DNA of 64,000 bases from Corynebacterium faecale (GTDB lineage: Bacteria > Actinomycetota > Actinomycetes > Mycobacteriales > Mycobacteriaceae). Position 1 is the stretch's first letter, and each line of letters begins with the position of its first letter. The translations under genes were made by a program, and so were the position numbers. The stretch covers positions 1,178,001-1,242,000 of the forward strand of contig NZ_CP047204.1 of NCBI RefSeq assembly GCF_030408735.1, in the 5' to 3' direction. Shown here piece by piece: positions 63,966 to 64,000 of this stretch. A model generated the notes under the pieces. The model searched no databases. It was given only the letters and a program-made list of their open reading frames with translations, and had not been told where the DNA came from.

Positions 63966-64000
63966 GTGACGCACCTAACAGGACATGAAACCTCCCGCTC
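63966..64000 (+). CDS. Start of a gene cut by the right edge, possibly atpB
   Basis: A GTG at 63966 has AAGGAAA 8 bases upstream and opens a frame VTHLTGHETSR to the end of the window. An ATG at 63985 in another frame is a weaker alternative. In corynebacteria the gene after the AtpI-like gene is usually atpB (F0 subunit a), but only 11 residues are visible, so the identity is positional inference. Confidence 0.3.
   Translation, partial: MTHLTGHETSR

Overview
The window is about 64 kb of a Corynebacterium chromosome, close to C. glutamicum and C. efficiens. The evidence is the gene order argS-lysA ... hom-thrB - arnR - narKGHJI - mog/mobA/moeA/moaA - fadD - rho-prfA-prmC-Sua5-wecA, a rosR/YceI-like divergent pair, and proteins that read like C. 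glutamicum orthologues over their whole length. No IS element, phage gene or CRISPR array was seen.

Left part (1-31 kb): a PLD/helicase-type gene cut by the window edge with a NUDIX partner; pirin; a small membrane-anchored protein; a patatin; HutG and an amino-acid permease; a DEAD-box RNA helicase with RGG tail; an isolated maleylacetate reductase that looks like the survivor of an aromatic-degradation cluster; a membrane protein; a secreted HNH nuclease; PutP; a four-gene DNA-maintenance run (SNF2 helicase, SWIM protein, SbcD-like and SbcC-like); the RosR oxidative-stress regulator with two recognisable operators and its divergent YceI-family target; a PspC protein; NrdF; tRNA-Arg(CCG); a secreted aminopeptidase-like hydrolase; and argS-lysA.

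Middle part (30.4-39.3 kb): an accessory block between lysA and hom. It holds four full and one truncated member of a family of secreted proteins (signal peptide, one Cys near each end of the mature domain, mostly a Gly-rich linker and a C-terminal SSFGSS-like tail). Interleaved are two LuxR-type response regulators (one without its phospho-acceptor Asp), a double-length sensor kinase whose second half lacks the phospho-acceptor His, a lipoprotein of the glucose/sorbosone dehydrogenase type, and two GlxR(CRP)-like palindromes. This is the best candidate for an undescribed system.

Right part (39.6-64 kb): threonine biosynthesis (hom, thrB); the nitrate respiration operon narKGHJI with its repressor gene arnR downstream; molybdenum cofactor genes divergent from narK, which supply the cofactor NarG needs; an acyl-CoA ligase; then a housekeeping run (rho, prfA, prmC, Sua5, wecA, a small AtpI-like membrane protein). 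The window ends in the leader of the next gene, probably the ATP synthase operon.

Coding starts were chosen from Shine-Dalgarno spacing and family alignment, so several are shorter than the longest open frame. All functional calls come from reading motifs by eye; no database search was run.
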